Origin: Rhodococcus sp. OK302
Lineage (GTDB): Bacteria; Actinomycetota; Actinomycetes; Mycobacteriales; Mycobacteriaceae
NCBI RefSeq assembly: GCF_002245895.1
Contig: NZ_NPJZ01000001.1
Span: forward strand, 5,616,501 to 5,680,500
Length of the DNA: 64,000 nucleotides
Direction of reading: 5' to 3'
Under the pieces are notes generated by a model that was given only the letters and a program-made list of their open reading frames with translations, was not told the DNA's origin and ran no database searches. Each line of letters opens with the position of its first letter. Positions within the stretch are counted from its first letter, which is position 1. The position numbers and the translations under genes are program-made. Below are positions 34,698 to 43,428 of the stretch, in pieces.

Positions 34698-34714
34698 TCG
34701 TCTGAGTCAGACGA
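34698..34714. repeat. 17-bp perfect palindrome between the paired peptide genes
   Basis: TCGTCTGAGTCAGACGA has 8-bp arms around a central G. It lies in the 77-bp spacer between the two peptide genes. It could be an RNA hairpin that sets the ratio of the two products, a weak internal terminator, or a protein-binding site. Confidence 0.6.
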
Positions 34715-34756
34715 GATCAAGAATTGTGGCGCTGGACCAGAATCAGGTCAGCAAGA

Positions 34757-34885
34757 TCAGGCGATCTTGAAGCTGCCTGTGTTGGTCTCTACCGAGCCGA
34801 GGAAGGTGGCGAAAAGCTGATCGCCGGCTCCAACCGAGCCGAGACCCTTGATAGCCAAATTCATGATCGATGCCAGTGAACCCAT
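34757..34885 (-). CDS. 42-residue hydrophobic peptide gene (first of a pair)
   Basis: A strong ribosome site (AGAGGAGA, five to six bases before the ATG) precedes a peptide beginning MGSLASIMNLAIKGLGSVG and ending TNTGSFKIA. It is Gly/Ser/Leu-rich with no signal peptide and three charged residues only in the middle and end. It shares the MGS start with its downstream partner and with the 41-residue peptide at 51950. Expression is expected to be high given the ribosome site and the AT-rich upstream region. The function suggested (a channel or surface peptide) is inference from size, pairing and neighbour. Confidence 0.78.
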   Translation of the reverse strand: MGSLASIMNLAIKGLGSVGAGDQLFATFLGSVETNTGSFKIA

Positions 34886-35280
34886 GTGAATCTCCTCTGA
34901 AAGATCAATGAACAGCCACCGAAACAACCTGGAAAACACCAGGAAGCATTGATGACTGCGTCACACTTACGGTGAACATGTAACGTGGATAACAGTAACC
35001 ACACGGGCGTTCGGTAGGCAATGAAATTAGACATGTTAATTGTAATTTTTGCTAATTAGCCTTTCTAACGGAACCATTCCGACAAAAATGCCAATCTGAC
35101 GGAATGGTTCCGGTCAAAAGATCGTGTAGCTTCCGGATCATCACCAAAATCAGCCGACTCACACCGGCACCCCCGGGATCTGAGCCCCATGGGGCCGGTT
35201 CGCACCTGCCCGGCGTGGGCACAGAAAACCCCCAACGATAACCTGAACGGGTCCTTCGCACGCCCCCTTGTTCAGGAGAA
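34886..35280. other. Divergent regulatory region between the peptide pair and fumarase
   Basis: A region of 395 bp with no convincing gene. The part from about 35015 to 35065 is strikingly AT-rich (ATGTTAATTGTAATTTTTGC), like an UP element or a nucleoid-protein target. The element GGATAACAGTA is at 34987-34997 and the tandem palindromes at 35069-35112 are described separately. A 69-codon minus-strand frame at 35052-35261 lacks a ribosome site. Confidence 0.6.
35069..35112. promoter_or_regulatory. Tandem CGGAA-N3-TTCCG palindromes upstream of fumarase
   Basis: Arms CGGAACCATTCCG (35069-35081) and CGGAATGGTTCCG (35100-35112) are perfect inverted copies, 18 bp apart. Each arm is itself a palindrome, CGGAA-N3-TTCCG, and the centres are 31 bp apart, three helical turns. 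Best read as two operator sites of one regulator in the divergent promoter region; a hairpin in the fumarase leader is the alternative. Confidence 0.6.
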
Positions 35281-36981
<1,701 letters not shown>

Positions 36982-36992
36982 CATCGAACATG

Positions 36993-37030
36993 AAAGTGCC
37001 CCGGCGAATTCCGATTCGCCGGGGCACTTT
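36993..37030. terminator. Bidirectional terminator after fumarase
   Basis: A perfect 17-bp stem (AAAGTGCCCCGGCGAAT and complement) with a TCCG loop. T-residues follow on the plus strand (CACTTTTGTATT) and A-residues precede, so it can also serve the convergent small membrane protein gene. Confidence 0.9.
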
Positions 37031-37046
37031 TGTATTGCAGCGTCTA

Positions 37047-37397
37047 TCAGGTCCAGAGAACTGCCACGAATACCGTCGCGATGGACAGTCCGCCGACTGC
37101 GTGCACAAGATTCGGGTTGGGCTGCCCCTTCTTCTGCTTGGCCCTCGTGATCTCGGCCAAGGCAACGATGATCAGTGAAAGGACAAGCTTCACTGCGATC
37201 TTCGCATGGATGTAGTTCTTATCCAGCGCGCCTTCACCCAGTCCGACGATGATCAGGCCGGAGATGAATTGGAGACGCGCTCCCCAGACCATGACCTCGG
37301 TGATCGACGGAGCCTTGAGAACCATGAAATAGCTACCGACCAAGGCAGCCATACCGAGTAGATGAATCAACACAAAGATGTTGTAAAGAAATGACAT
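37047..37397 (-). CDS. Small integral membrane protein
   Basis: A 116-residue protein with four hydrophobic helices (about residues 5-25, 38-55, 65-83 and 97-115) and a short basic loop, RAKQKKGQPNPN. A His in the first helix (IHLLGMAALVGSYF) recalls haem- or copper-associated small membrane families, but I cannot assign it. The closest idea is the DUF2269/CopD-like group. No operon partner is evident. Confidence 0.78.
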   Translation of the reverse strand: MSFLYNIFVLIHLLGMAALVGSYFMVLKAPSITEVMVWGARLQFISGLIIVGLGEGALDKNYIHAKIAVKLVLSLIIVALAEITRAKQKKGQPNPNLVHAVGGLSIATVFVAVLWT

Positions 37398-37448
37398 AGA
37401 TGCACTGTAGCGTCTAGTTTGCGAAGCACTTACTGAACCGAGTAAATC

Positions 37449-38015
37449 TCACTTCAGAATTCCCGCGTCGAGTGCTGCAGCGCGATACTTGGCGGCCAGA
37501 GTATCCACTGTCTCGTGTGCGTTGAGTCCACTGGGATTTGGCACGATCCACAAGGCCGCCCCTTCAAAATCCTGGTCCTGCCGACCAGCCTTGGCCTTCT
37601 TGTCACCGAAAGCCGTTCGATAGGCCGTTATCCCGGCAAAAGCAACCACTACCGGCTTGGTTTCCTTCACGACCTGATGCACCCGAACTCCACCCACCGC
37701 TAATTCTTCGGCAGTGAGTTCATCCGCCCGCGCCGTCGCCCGCACCGCCAGGTTGGTGATACCCACACCCCGATCGATCAGATGTTGCTTGTCTTCGTCG
37801 GACATCCCGTTGGCGGGATTGATCTCCCGCTCGATAATGCCCGCCCGCAGCAACGCTGGGTAAAACCGATTACCCGGCCGCGCAAAATGCGCGCCTGTCG
37901 CCGCAGTCCACAACCCTGGATTGATCCCGACAAACAACAATCGGCAGCCAGGACCGATCAGATCGTCGATCTCGGCGTCGCGATACGACTCCAACTCCGC
38001 ACGCGTGAATCCCAT
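37449..38015 (-). CDS. mug: G/U mismatch-specific DNA glycosylase
   Basis: A 188-residue member of the uracil-DNA glycosylase superfamily. The active-site motif FVGINPGLWTAATGAHFA (water-activating Asn in GINPG) and the minor-groove wedge motif NPSGLNAHETV match the MUG/TDG family, which removes uracil and ethenocytosine opposite guanine. The length is close to the E. coli protein plus a short N-terminal extension. It is transcribed alone; the next gene on the same strand starts upstream beyond 20 bp. Confidence 0.93.
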   Translation of the reverse strand: MGFTRAELESYRDAEIDDLIGPGCRLLFVGINPGLWTAATGAHFARPGNRFYPALLRAGIIEREINPANGMSDEDKQHLIDRGVGITNLAVRATARADELTAEELAVGGVRVHQVVKETKPVVVAFAGITAYRTAFGDKKAKAGRQDQDFEGAALWIVPNPSGLNAHETVDTLAAKYRAAALDAGILK

Positions 38016-38035
38016 GGCGCCAGTAGATCAGACCG

Positions 38036-39364
38036 TCAGGAGAAGGCGCTGCGGACCTCGTCGATCGCGTCGTGCATCAGCTTTTCGTAGAGATCGATAT
38101 CGGGGATCGACGACGGACTGGTGGTGATGCTGATCGTCACCGTGTCTCCGATTCCGTGCACTCCATGGGTCAGTGACATGACCGGCGACAAACTCGGGAA
38201 TCCAGCGGTGAATCGCACAACGCCGCCGCCGAGCATCAAGTCCGCAGCGCCGCGTGCCACGCTCGAAACGACGGTATTTCCTGTTACCGCTTCGGGTATC
38301 GCCGTGAAATCGTACTGCTGCACGCCCCAACGGATGAGCGGTCCCGGAACGGCTTCCATCGCCAGATCTGATGCCGCACTGGACGGGTGAGCCGCTCGCG
38401 CTCGACGCTCCGCCATCGATTCTTTGATGCGTTCGGCGCGCTCACGCAAGTCTGGAACCTCCGGGAAGAGGCCTACTCCGGCGTTGCGGAAGTGGTTGCG
38501 GGATTTCGGCTTTCCGTCCTTCGCTATGGTCACCTCAGCGCCCAACTCCGGTGGAACAGAACCGTCCGCTGCGGCCAGATAGTTGGTCATGGCAATGGAG
38601 ATTGCCGTCATGGCTCCTACCGTGACGGAGACTCCGTCAGCCCGGAAATCTGCCGCGTCGCGCACCACCATCCGCACCAGTCGGTGTGGATCCGGAGCGA
38701 TGTTCGATCGAACCTTGGTCCGGTTGGGAGCTTGGGGCGCAACAACTTCAGCCAGTGTGTCGGCTTCCAATTGCAGTTGCGCCTGATGTCCGGCGCGGCC
38801 GTCACGAAAGAGTCTGAAGATCTGCCCGGGAAGCCGCAGTGCTGCGCGCGTCAGTATTTCAGCGGAACTGCTCGAGCGGGTGTCGATCATTTCGGGTGGC
38901 GGTCCGTCTTGCGAAAAGAGTGTGCGAGCAATTGCCGTGGCCCGTTTACCGTCGGCCAATGAATGAGCCACCTGCAGAACGGCAATCAATGCCGGTCCGT
39001 CGCAACGCGGTGCGCCGCGCACACCTTCGAACAAATGCAGCAGCCACGGTGTCGCCCGCGGATTGACGTGATTCTCGAGCAGCACCTCGATCGAGTTGAT
39101 GCACTGATCCCACGACGGCTCAGCAAGCTTGTGCGTCACCACCAACGCTTGCGTTACCGGCATCGGTTCCCACAGGGGGTAGTCCAGATGCCAGGGAACT
39201 TCACGAATGCGCACGCACAGATCGGGCATGGTCGACGCACGTTCGAGCAGCGAACGCCTGATGTCTTCGATGGACTCCGATTGCCCCTCGAAGCAATAGA
39301 GCAGGAGCTGATCGTTGGGGATCTTCTCCGAAATCCAGAACGTTTGGGCATCGGTGGGCGTCAT
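38036..39364 (-). CDS. WS/DGAT-like acyltransferase
   Basis: A 442-residue protein of the wax ester synthase/diacylglycerol acyltransferase family. The start MTPTDAQTFWISE matches the family's conserved N-terminus. The active-site region reads QVAHSLADGKRA, where the usual HHxxxDG is reduced to AHxxxDG (the second, catalytic His and the Asp-Gly are kept). The C-terminal DUF1298-like part has NTVVSSVARGAADLMLGG, then FTAGFPSLSPVMSLTHGVHG. Rhodococcus genomes carry many copies, some lipid-storing and some not shown to be active; the loss of the first His makes the substrate less certain. A GTG three codons upstream is an alternative start. Confidence 0.8.
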   Translation of the reverse strand: MTPTDAQTFWISEKIPNDQLLLYCFEGQSESIEDIRRSLLERASTMPDLCVRIREVPWHLDYPLWEPMPVTQALVVTHKLAEPSWDQCINSIEVLLENHVNPRATPWLLHLFEGVRGAPRCDGPALIAVLQVAHSLADGKRATAIARTLFSQDGPPPEMIDTRSSSSAEILTRAALRLPGQIFRLFRDGRAGHQAQLQLEADTLAEVVAPQAPNRTKVRSNIAPDPHRLVRMVVRDAADFRADGVSVTVGAMTAISIAMTNYLAAADGSVPPELGAEVTIAKDGKPKSRNHFRNAGVGLFPEVPDLRERAERIKESMAERRARAAHPSSAASDLAMEAVPGPLIRWGVQQYDFTAIPEAVTGNTVVSSVARGAADLMLGGGVVRFTAGFPSLSPVMSLTHGVHGIGDTVTISITTSPSSIPDIDLYEKLMHDAIDEVRSAFS

Positions 39365-39397
39365 CCGTAACACCGGGAGACGGTACCACCGGGCGCG

Positions 39398-39865
39398 TCA
39401 GCCCTTTTCGGCCACAGCTTTCAGCTGCGCAAGACCCTTCTCGAAATCTTTGCCCACCATTTTGTCCATGCTGAAAATGAACCCGAAGGCCTTGAAGAAG
39501 AAGTTCTTCTTTCCGGTCATTCTCCACGTCACGGCCACATTCTCCCCCTGGGGTTCCAGCAGGAATGTCGTGACGTTCTGCGCTTTGAACGGTTTGAGGA
39601 ACGAAAGGTCCAACACCACACGCTGGTTCGGAACGGATTCCGTGATCGACATCGATCCGGAACCTGCCTTCTTGTTTCCCGACCAGGCATATGACGCGCC
39701 GACACCCTCGGCCGGACCGCTGTACGTCCGCTTCATGTCGGGGTCGAGGCCTTCCCACGGTGACCACTTCGTCCAGTGATGGAAATCGTTGATCAATCCG
39801 AAGATCGTGGGCGCATCCGCGTTGACCACCGCGCTGCGTTCGACAAGAAACTCATCGGAACTCAT
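39398..39865 (-). CDS. SRPBCC/START-like protein (polyketide cyclase type)
   Basis: A 155-residue protein of the helix-grip fold: FLVERSAVVNADAPTIFGLI, then DFHHWTKWSPWEGLDP (the family's conserved Trp/Pro segment) and a long C-terminal helix. Such proteins bind hydrophobic ligands; most have no defined activity. The ATG overlaps the stop of the upstream holin-like gene (ATGA), so the two are translationally coupled. Confidence 0.88.
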   Translation of the reverse strand: MSSDEFLVERSAVVNADAPTIFGLINDFHHWTKWSPWEGLDPDMKRTYSGPAEGVGASYAWSGNKKAGSGSMSITESVPNQRVVLDLSFLKPFKAQNVTTFLLEPQGENVAVTWRMTGKKNFFFKAFGFIFSMDKMVGKDFEKGLAQLKAVAEKG

Positions 39866-40245
39866 GCCTTCCGCTCTTGCACTTTCTTGCGAACGAACAG
39901 CAGCGGCAAAACCAAGGTCGCGAGCGCCGTGACGAGCCAAACGATGACTGTCGCCGAAATCCAGGTTGTCGTACCTGTGATCTGTAGGTCAGAGAAAATC
40001 TGGGCCAGGAGCAGCGCGACAAATGTCGACACCAAACCGATTCCGCCAAGGAAGGCCGGCGCGTGGCGCTTCGCCATTTTCGCGATGAATGGTTGCAGCA
40101 CGGACTGCGCAATCGCAAAGATCACAACCGCGGTGATAAATCCGGATGCGGGCGCAGAGAAGCCTGAAAGTATCAACGACGCAACGAGAATACCGACGGC
40201 CGATGAGCCTAGAAAGATCGCGGCGCGAATCAGAAAGCTAATCAT
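39862..40245 (-). CDS. Four-helix membrane protein, phage-holin-family-like
   Basis: A 127-residue integral membrane protein with four helices (about residues 5-25, 35-50, 65-85 and 97-118) and a basic C-terminus (FVRKKVQERKA). The pattern with ASGFITAVVIFAIAQSVLQPF resembles the superfamily IV holin-like proteins that are common on actinobacterial chromosomes, where lysis is not their role. It is coupled to the SRPBCC gene. No phage genes are adjacent, so it should not be read as a prophage marker. Confidence 0.78.
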   Translation of the reverse strand: MISFLIRAAIFLGSSAVGILVASLILSGFSAPASGFITAVVIFAIAQSVLQPFIAKMAKRHAPAFLGGIGLVSTFVALLLAQIFSDLQITGTTTWISATVIVWLVTALATLVLPLLFVRKKVQERKA

Positions 40246-40282
40246 CGACTGATCCTATATGCCGGTAATCACTCGCGACAGA

Positions 40283-41248
40283 TTACAACCCGAGCGAATT
40301 CTGAACTTCTCGTAGTGTTTCCGCTGAGGCGCGCAGTCCCGACTTCTCCCCCGCGGACAGAGACAGCTCGAGTACCCGGCCCGCGCCGGTGCCGCCTACG
40401 AGAGTCGGTAGAGATAGGCATACTCCTTCCAGTCCGTGTACTCCATCCTGAAGTGTCGAAATGGGCAGGACCCGCTGCTCGTCTCGCAGAACTACTTCTG
40501 CGATGAACGCACTCGACAACCCGATCGCCAAGTTAGTCGCGCCCTTGCCCTCGATAATCTCGTACGCGCTCTGCACGACGGCCCGCGCTATGTCGCCGCG
40601 GACCGCGGAATCGAGAGTGTTTCCGGAAGGGCCCACGAACTCTGTGGCCGGAATACCACCGATGGTTGCGCTGGACCACGCCGGAATTTCCGAATCACCG
40701 TGCTCCCCGACGATAAATGCGTGCACATTCTCGACTGCGACCCCCAATTTCGACGCCATCAGAAAACGCAATCGCGCGGTGTCCAACACTGTTCCCGAAC
40801 CGAAGATTCGGCCGGCGTACGACGGACCCGCGGCGTGCACTGCCGCAAAGGTCACCACGTCGACCGGGTTGCTGACAAAGAGGATGACAGCGTCGGGAGA
40901 CACTGCGAGCAGTTGCTCGGTCAGAGTTTGCGCGAGCTTCACGTTGACTGCTGCCAGTTCGAGGCGCGACTGCCCCGGTTTCTGTTTTGCCCCGGCCGTG
41001 ACGATCACCAGGTCGGAGCCCGCGGTGATCGCGATATCGTCGCCGCCGTCCACCACACAAGGCGGCGTGAACTGCGTGCCGTGGTTGAGGTCGAGAACTT
41101 CGGCCCGCACCTTGGCGGTATTCGTGTCGTAGAGAGCGAGAACATCCGCCGATCCGCGGATCAGACACGCGTACGCGATTGCGGTACCGACACTTCCGGC
41201 GCCGACGATGGAGACCTTCTTCTTCCGAGAGCGATGTGCCGTCGTCAT
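40283..41248 (-). CDS. ldh: L-lactate dehydrogenase
   Basis: A 321-residue NAD-dependent dehydrogenase. The Rossmann motif is VGAGSVGTAIAYA near the N-terminus, the substrate loop KQKPGQSRLELA carries the conserved Arg, and the catalytic His lies in VGEHGDSEIPAWS. The Gln before KPGQ (TAGAKQKPGQ) is the position that favours lactate over malate. No operon partner is present; the next gene is divergent. Confidence 0.93.
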   Translation of the reverse strand: MTTAHRSRKKKVSIVGAGSVGTAIAYACLIRGSADVLALYDTNTAKVRAEVLDLNHGTQFTPPCVVDGGDDIAITAGSDLVIVTAGAKQKPGQSRLELAAVNVKLAQTLTEQLLAVSPDAVILFVSNPVDVVTFAAVHAAGPSYAGRIFGSGTVLDTARLRFLMASKLGVAVENVHAFIVGEHGDSEIPAWSSATIGGIPATEFVGPSGNTLDSAVRGDIARAVVQSAYEIIEGKGATNLAIGLSSAFIAEVVLRDEQRVLPISTLQDGVHGLEGVCLSLPTLVGGTGAGRVLELSLSAGEKSGLRASAETLREVQNSLGL

Positions 41249-41348
41249 ACCTTTGATCGTGCGCGCAATGTCACGATTTCGCAGTGTGTACGGATTGCCA
41301 GCGTCCTCTCAGGCTTTCAATGCAGACCTCTCAGAATCGCCAGGGACT

Positions 41349-42200
41349 ATGGCAATCATGGCTGAGGTAACTGTTCTTGCAGTCGGTGGCACCGGCGAAT
41401 CCCATCCCGGCGACGACCGCACCCGTGTGGTGGGTTTGCTGAGTGCTGTCACCGATGAGCTCGACGATCGTTTCGTGGCCCAGTGGGTCGGATACCCCGC
41501 GTCGTACGGTCCGGTTGCGGACGGCGGCTCGAGCTTCCGCCGCAGCACAGAGTTGGGAGTGAAAGCGCTGCTGACTGCGATCGCCAAGATCAGCGGACCC
41601 ATCATGCTCATCGGATATTCACAAGGGTGCACGGTCATTCGCGCTGCCCTGCCGAAATTTAACGGCCGCAACATCATCGGTGTGGGATTGATCTCCGATC
41701 CGCAACAACCGGCCGGTGTGCTCGCCGGTTGCGAAGGACACGGAGTCGCCGGAGTAGGACCGGGGGTTCCGCCGTGGATTCCGGTTCAGTGGATCGGGCA
41801 TCCTCAGGACATGATCTGTAATGCCAGCGAAGACAGCTACATTCGTGACATCGCCGACCTCACCCGCTGGATGTCCTTCACTCAAACCAAGGTCTGGTTT
41901 CGCAAGGTCTGGGAACTGCTCCGTAGCAATACATTCCAGAATGCCCAGAAGACTCGTTTCAGTCCGAAGCAGTGGCGTACGGACCTGAGACGCATCCGTA
42001 CCGCATTCCTCGAAGTGCTCGGATACCTACCAACTCGGTTGAACTGGCGCAGCATTCAGATGCAGAACCCCCACGGCGGGCGGCATATCAGCTACGCGAT
42101 CGAACCCCTCGACAACAGTGGGCTCACCGGTTGCCAGCTACTGGCAGACTGGATGAGCGCCCGAGCAAACGGCGTCGTGCGACCCGCCCAGGCTGCCTGA
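41349..42200 (+). CDS. Cutinase/PE-PPE-like serine hydrolase
   Basis: A 283-residue alpha/beta-hydrolase with the nucleophile elbow IGYSQGCTVIRAAL (Ser about residue 85) and an N-terminal LAVGGTGES. This is the arrangement of actinobacterial cutinases, the PE-PPE domain and phage LysB esterases, which act on lipid esters, including mycolyl esters for LysB. There is no signal peptide, so it is cytoplasmic or exported otherwise. A likely acidic residue and His near GGRHISYA complete the triad. The ATG at 41349 follows AGGGA closely; 41358 is an alternative. Confidence 0.78.
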   Translation: MAIMAEVTVLAVGGTGESHPGDDRTRVVGLLSAVTDELDDRFVAQWVGYPASYGPVADGGSSFRRSTELGVKALLTAIAKISGPIMLIGYSQGCTVIRAALPKFNGRNIIGVGLISDPQQPAGVLAGCEGHGVAGVGPGVPPWIPVQWIGHPQDMICNASEDSYIRDIADLTRWMSFTQTKVWFRKVWELLRSNTFQNAQKTRFSPKQWRTDLRRIRTAFLEVLGYLPTRLNWRSIQMQNPHGGRHISYAIEPLDNSGLTGCQLLADWMSARANGVVRPAQAA

Positions 42201-42263
42201 TCTTTACCGTTAGTAAACCTAACTATCCCCATCGGGCCATTGAGCGTCTCTACGTTCTCTTCC

Positions 42264-43361
42264 ATGGAACTGACCAAAATTCTGTCCTGCGCCGCAATCG
42301 CTGTCGCACTCCCCTTCAGCGCGTTGGCAGCGCCGGCTTCCGCAGCGCCCACCGGTAGCCTGGACTGGTCGGGGCCACTGGGAAGCCTGGCGCCCCAACC
42401 GGTTTCAGCCTTCGATGTCCAGGCTCATCGCGGCGGGCTGGGACTGTTCACCGAAAGCAGCCTGGCAGCCTTCTCCAATGCCCTCGAAATGGGTGTGAGC
42501 ACACTGGAACTCGATACGCAGGTCACTGAAGACGGCATCGCCGTCGTCACACACGACCGCAAGATCTCGAACAAGAAGTGCCTCGACACCGCGCCGGCCA
42601 CCGTCGGCGACCCGGAGTTTCCCTACGTCGGCAAGTTCATCAATACTTTGAACCTCGACCAGATCAAGACGATGGACTGCGGAACTCAGCAACTCGCCGG
42701 ATACCCTGAGCAGCAGACTGTTCCGGGCGCCAAGATGCAGACGCTCAACGAAGTACTCAACCTCGTGAAGTCGTACAACGCGCCCGGTGTCAAGCTCAAC
42801 ATCGAAACCAAAGTTGAAGCCGGAGCACCACACGAAACTGCTCCACGCGAGCAATTCGTCTCCGTCGTGCTCGACACCATCCGAGCAGCCGGCATGCTGG
42901 AGCACGTCACCATTCAGAGCTTCGACTGGGGTTCACTCATGCTCACCCGTAAACTTGCTCCGAGCGTTCCCGTGGTCGCGCTGACAAACGGCGATTTCCT
43001 GCAGGTCGGCAAAGACGGCGCCTCACCTTGGCTGGGCGGAATCGATATCGACGATTTCGGCGGTGACGGCATTGCAGCCGTTGCAACCTTCGGTGCGTCC
43101 GCGTACTCCCCCGTTCAAGGAACTCCGCAGGGCGGCAAGGTATCCGATCCCGGTTTCACGCTGTACCCGACCGCAACGATGATGGAGAGCGCCCATGCAC
43201 GCGACATCAAGGTCATTCCGTGGACCGTGGATGACCCGGCAACGATGCACGCACTGATCGATCTCGGCGTCGACGGAATCATCACGGACTTTCCCGACCG
43301 ACTTCGCACCGTTCTGACCGAGCGTGGCCTGGAACTGCCCGCACCAGCGGTCAAGAAGTAA
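42264..43361 (+). CDS. Secreted glycerophosphodiester phosphodiesterase
   Basis: A protein of about 365 residues with a Sec signal peptide (ILSCAAIAVALPFSALAA, cleavage near PASA-APT). The GDPD domain shows AHRGGLGLFTESSLAAF with the catalytic His-Arg, then ELDTQVTEDG and VVTHD with the second His. Substrates are usually glycerophosphoalcohols from phospholipid turnover, giving glycerol phosphate outside the membrane. The common PENT motif appears as TESS. The start ATG at 42264 lacks a clear ribosome site; a TTG at 42240 is possible. A terminator follows. Confidence 0.92.
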   Translation: MELTKILSCAAIAVALPFSALAAPASAAPTGSLDWSGPLGSLAPQPVSAFDVQAHRGGLGLFTESSLAAFSNALEMGVSTLELDTQVTEDGIAVVTHDRKISNKKCLDTAPATVGDPEFPYVGKFINTLNLDQIKTMDCGTQQLAGYPEQQTVPGAKMQTLNEVLNLVKSYNAPGVKLNIETKVEAGAPHETAPREQFVSVVLDTIRAAGMLEHVTIQSFDWGSLMLTRKLAPSVPVVALTNGDFLQVGKDGASPWLGGIDIDDFGGDGIAAVATFGASAYSPVQGTPQGGKVSDPGFTLYPTATMMESAHARDIKVIPWTVDDPATMHALIDLGVDGIITDFPDRLRTVLTERGLELPAPAVKK

Positions 43362-43366
43362 CCGAT

Positions 43367-43407
43367 ATCGCGATGGGCCGAGAGAGACTACTCCGGCCCA
43401 TCGCGAT
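43367..43407. terminator. Terminator between GDPD and the convergent MFS gene
   Basis: A 14-bp stem (ATCGCGATGGGCCG and complement) with a 13-nt loop lies between the two converging stop codons. Confidence 0.75.
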
Positions 43408-43428
43408 GTTCGTCGAAGCTTCTGTTTG

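Noticed and set aside
35052..35261. 69-codon minus-strand frame upstream of fumarase
   Set aside because: It runs through the tandem palindromes, has no ribosome site and an Arg/Gly/Pro-rich product without conservation cues.
39862..40245. Holin-family protein as sign of a prophage
   Set aside because: Coupled to an SRPBCC gene with no phage genes near; such four-helix proteins are ordinary chromosomal genes in actinobacteria.
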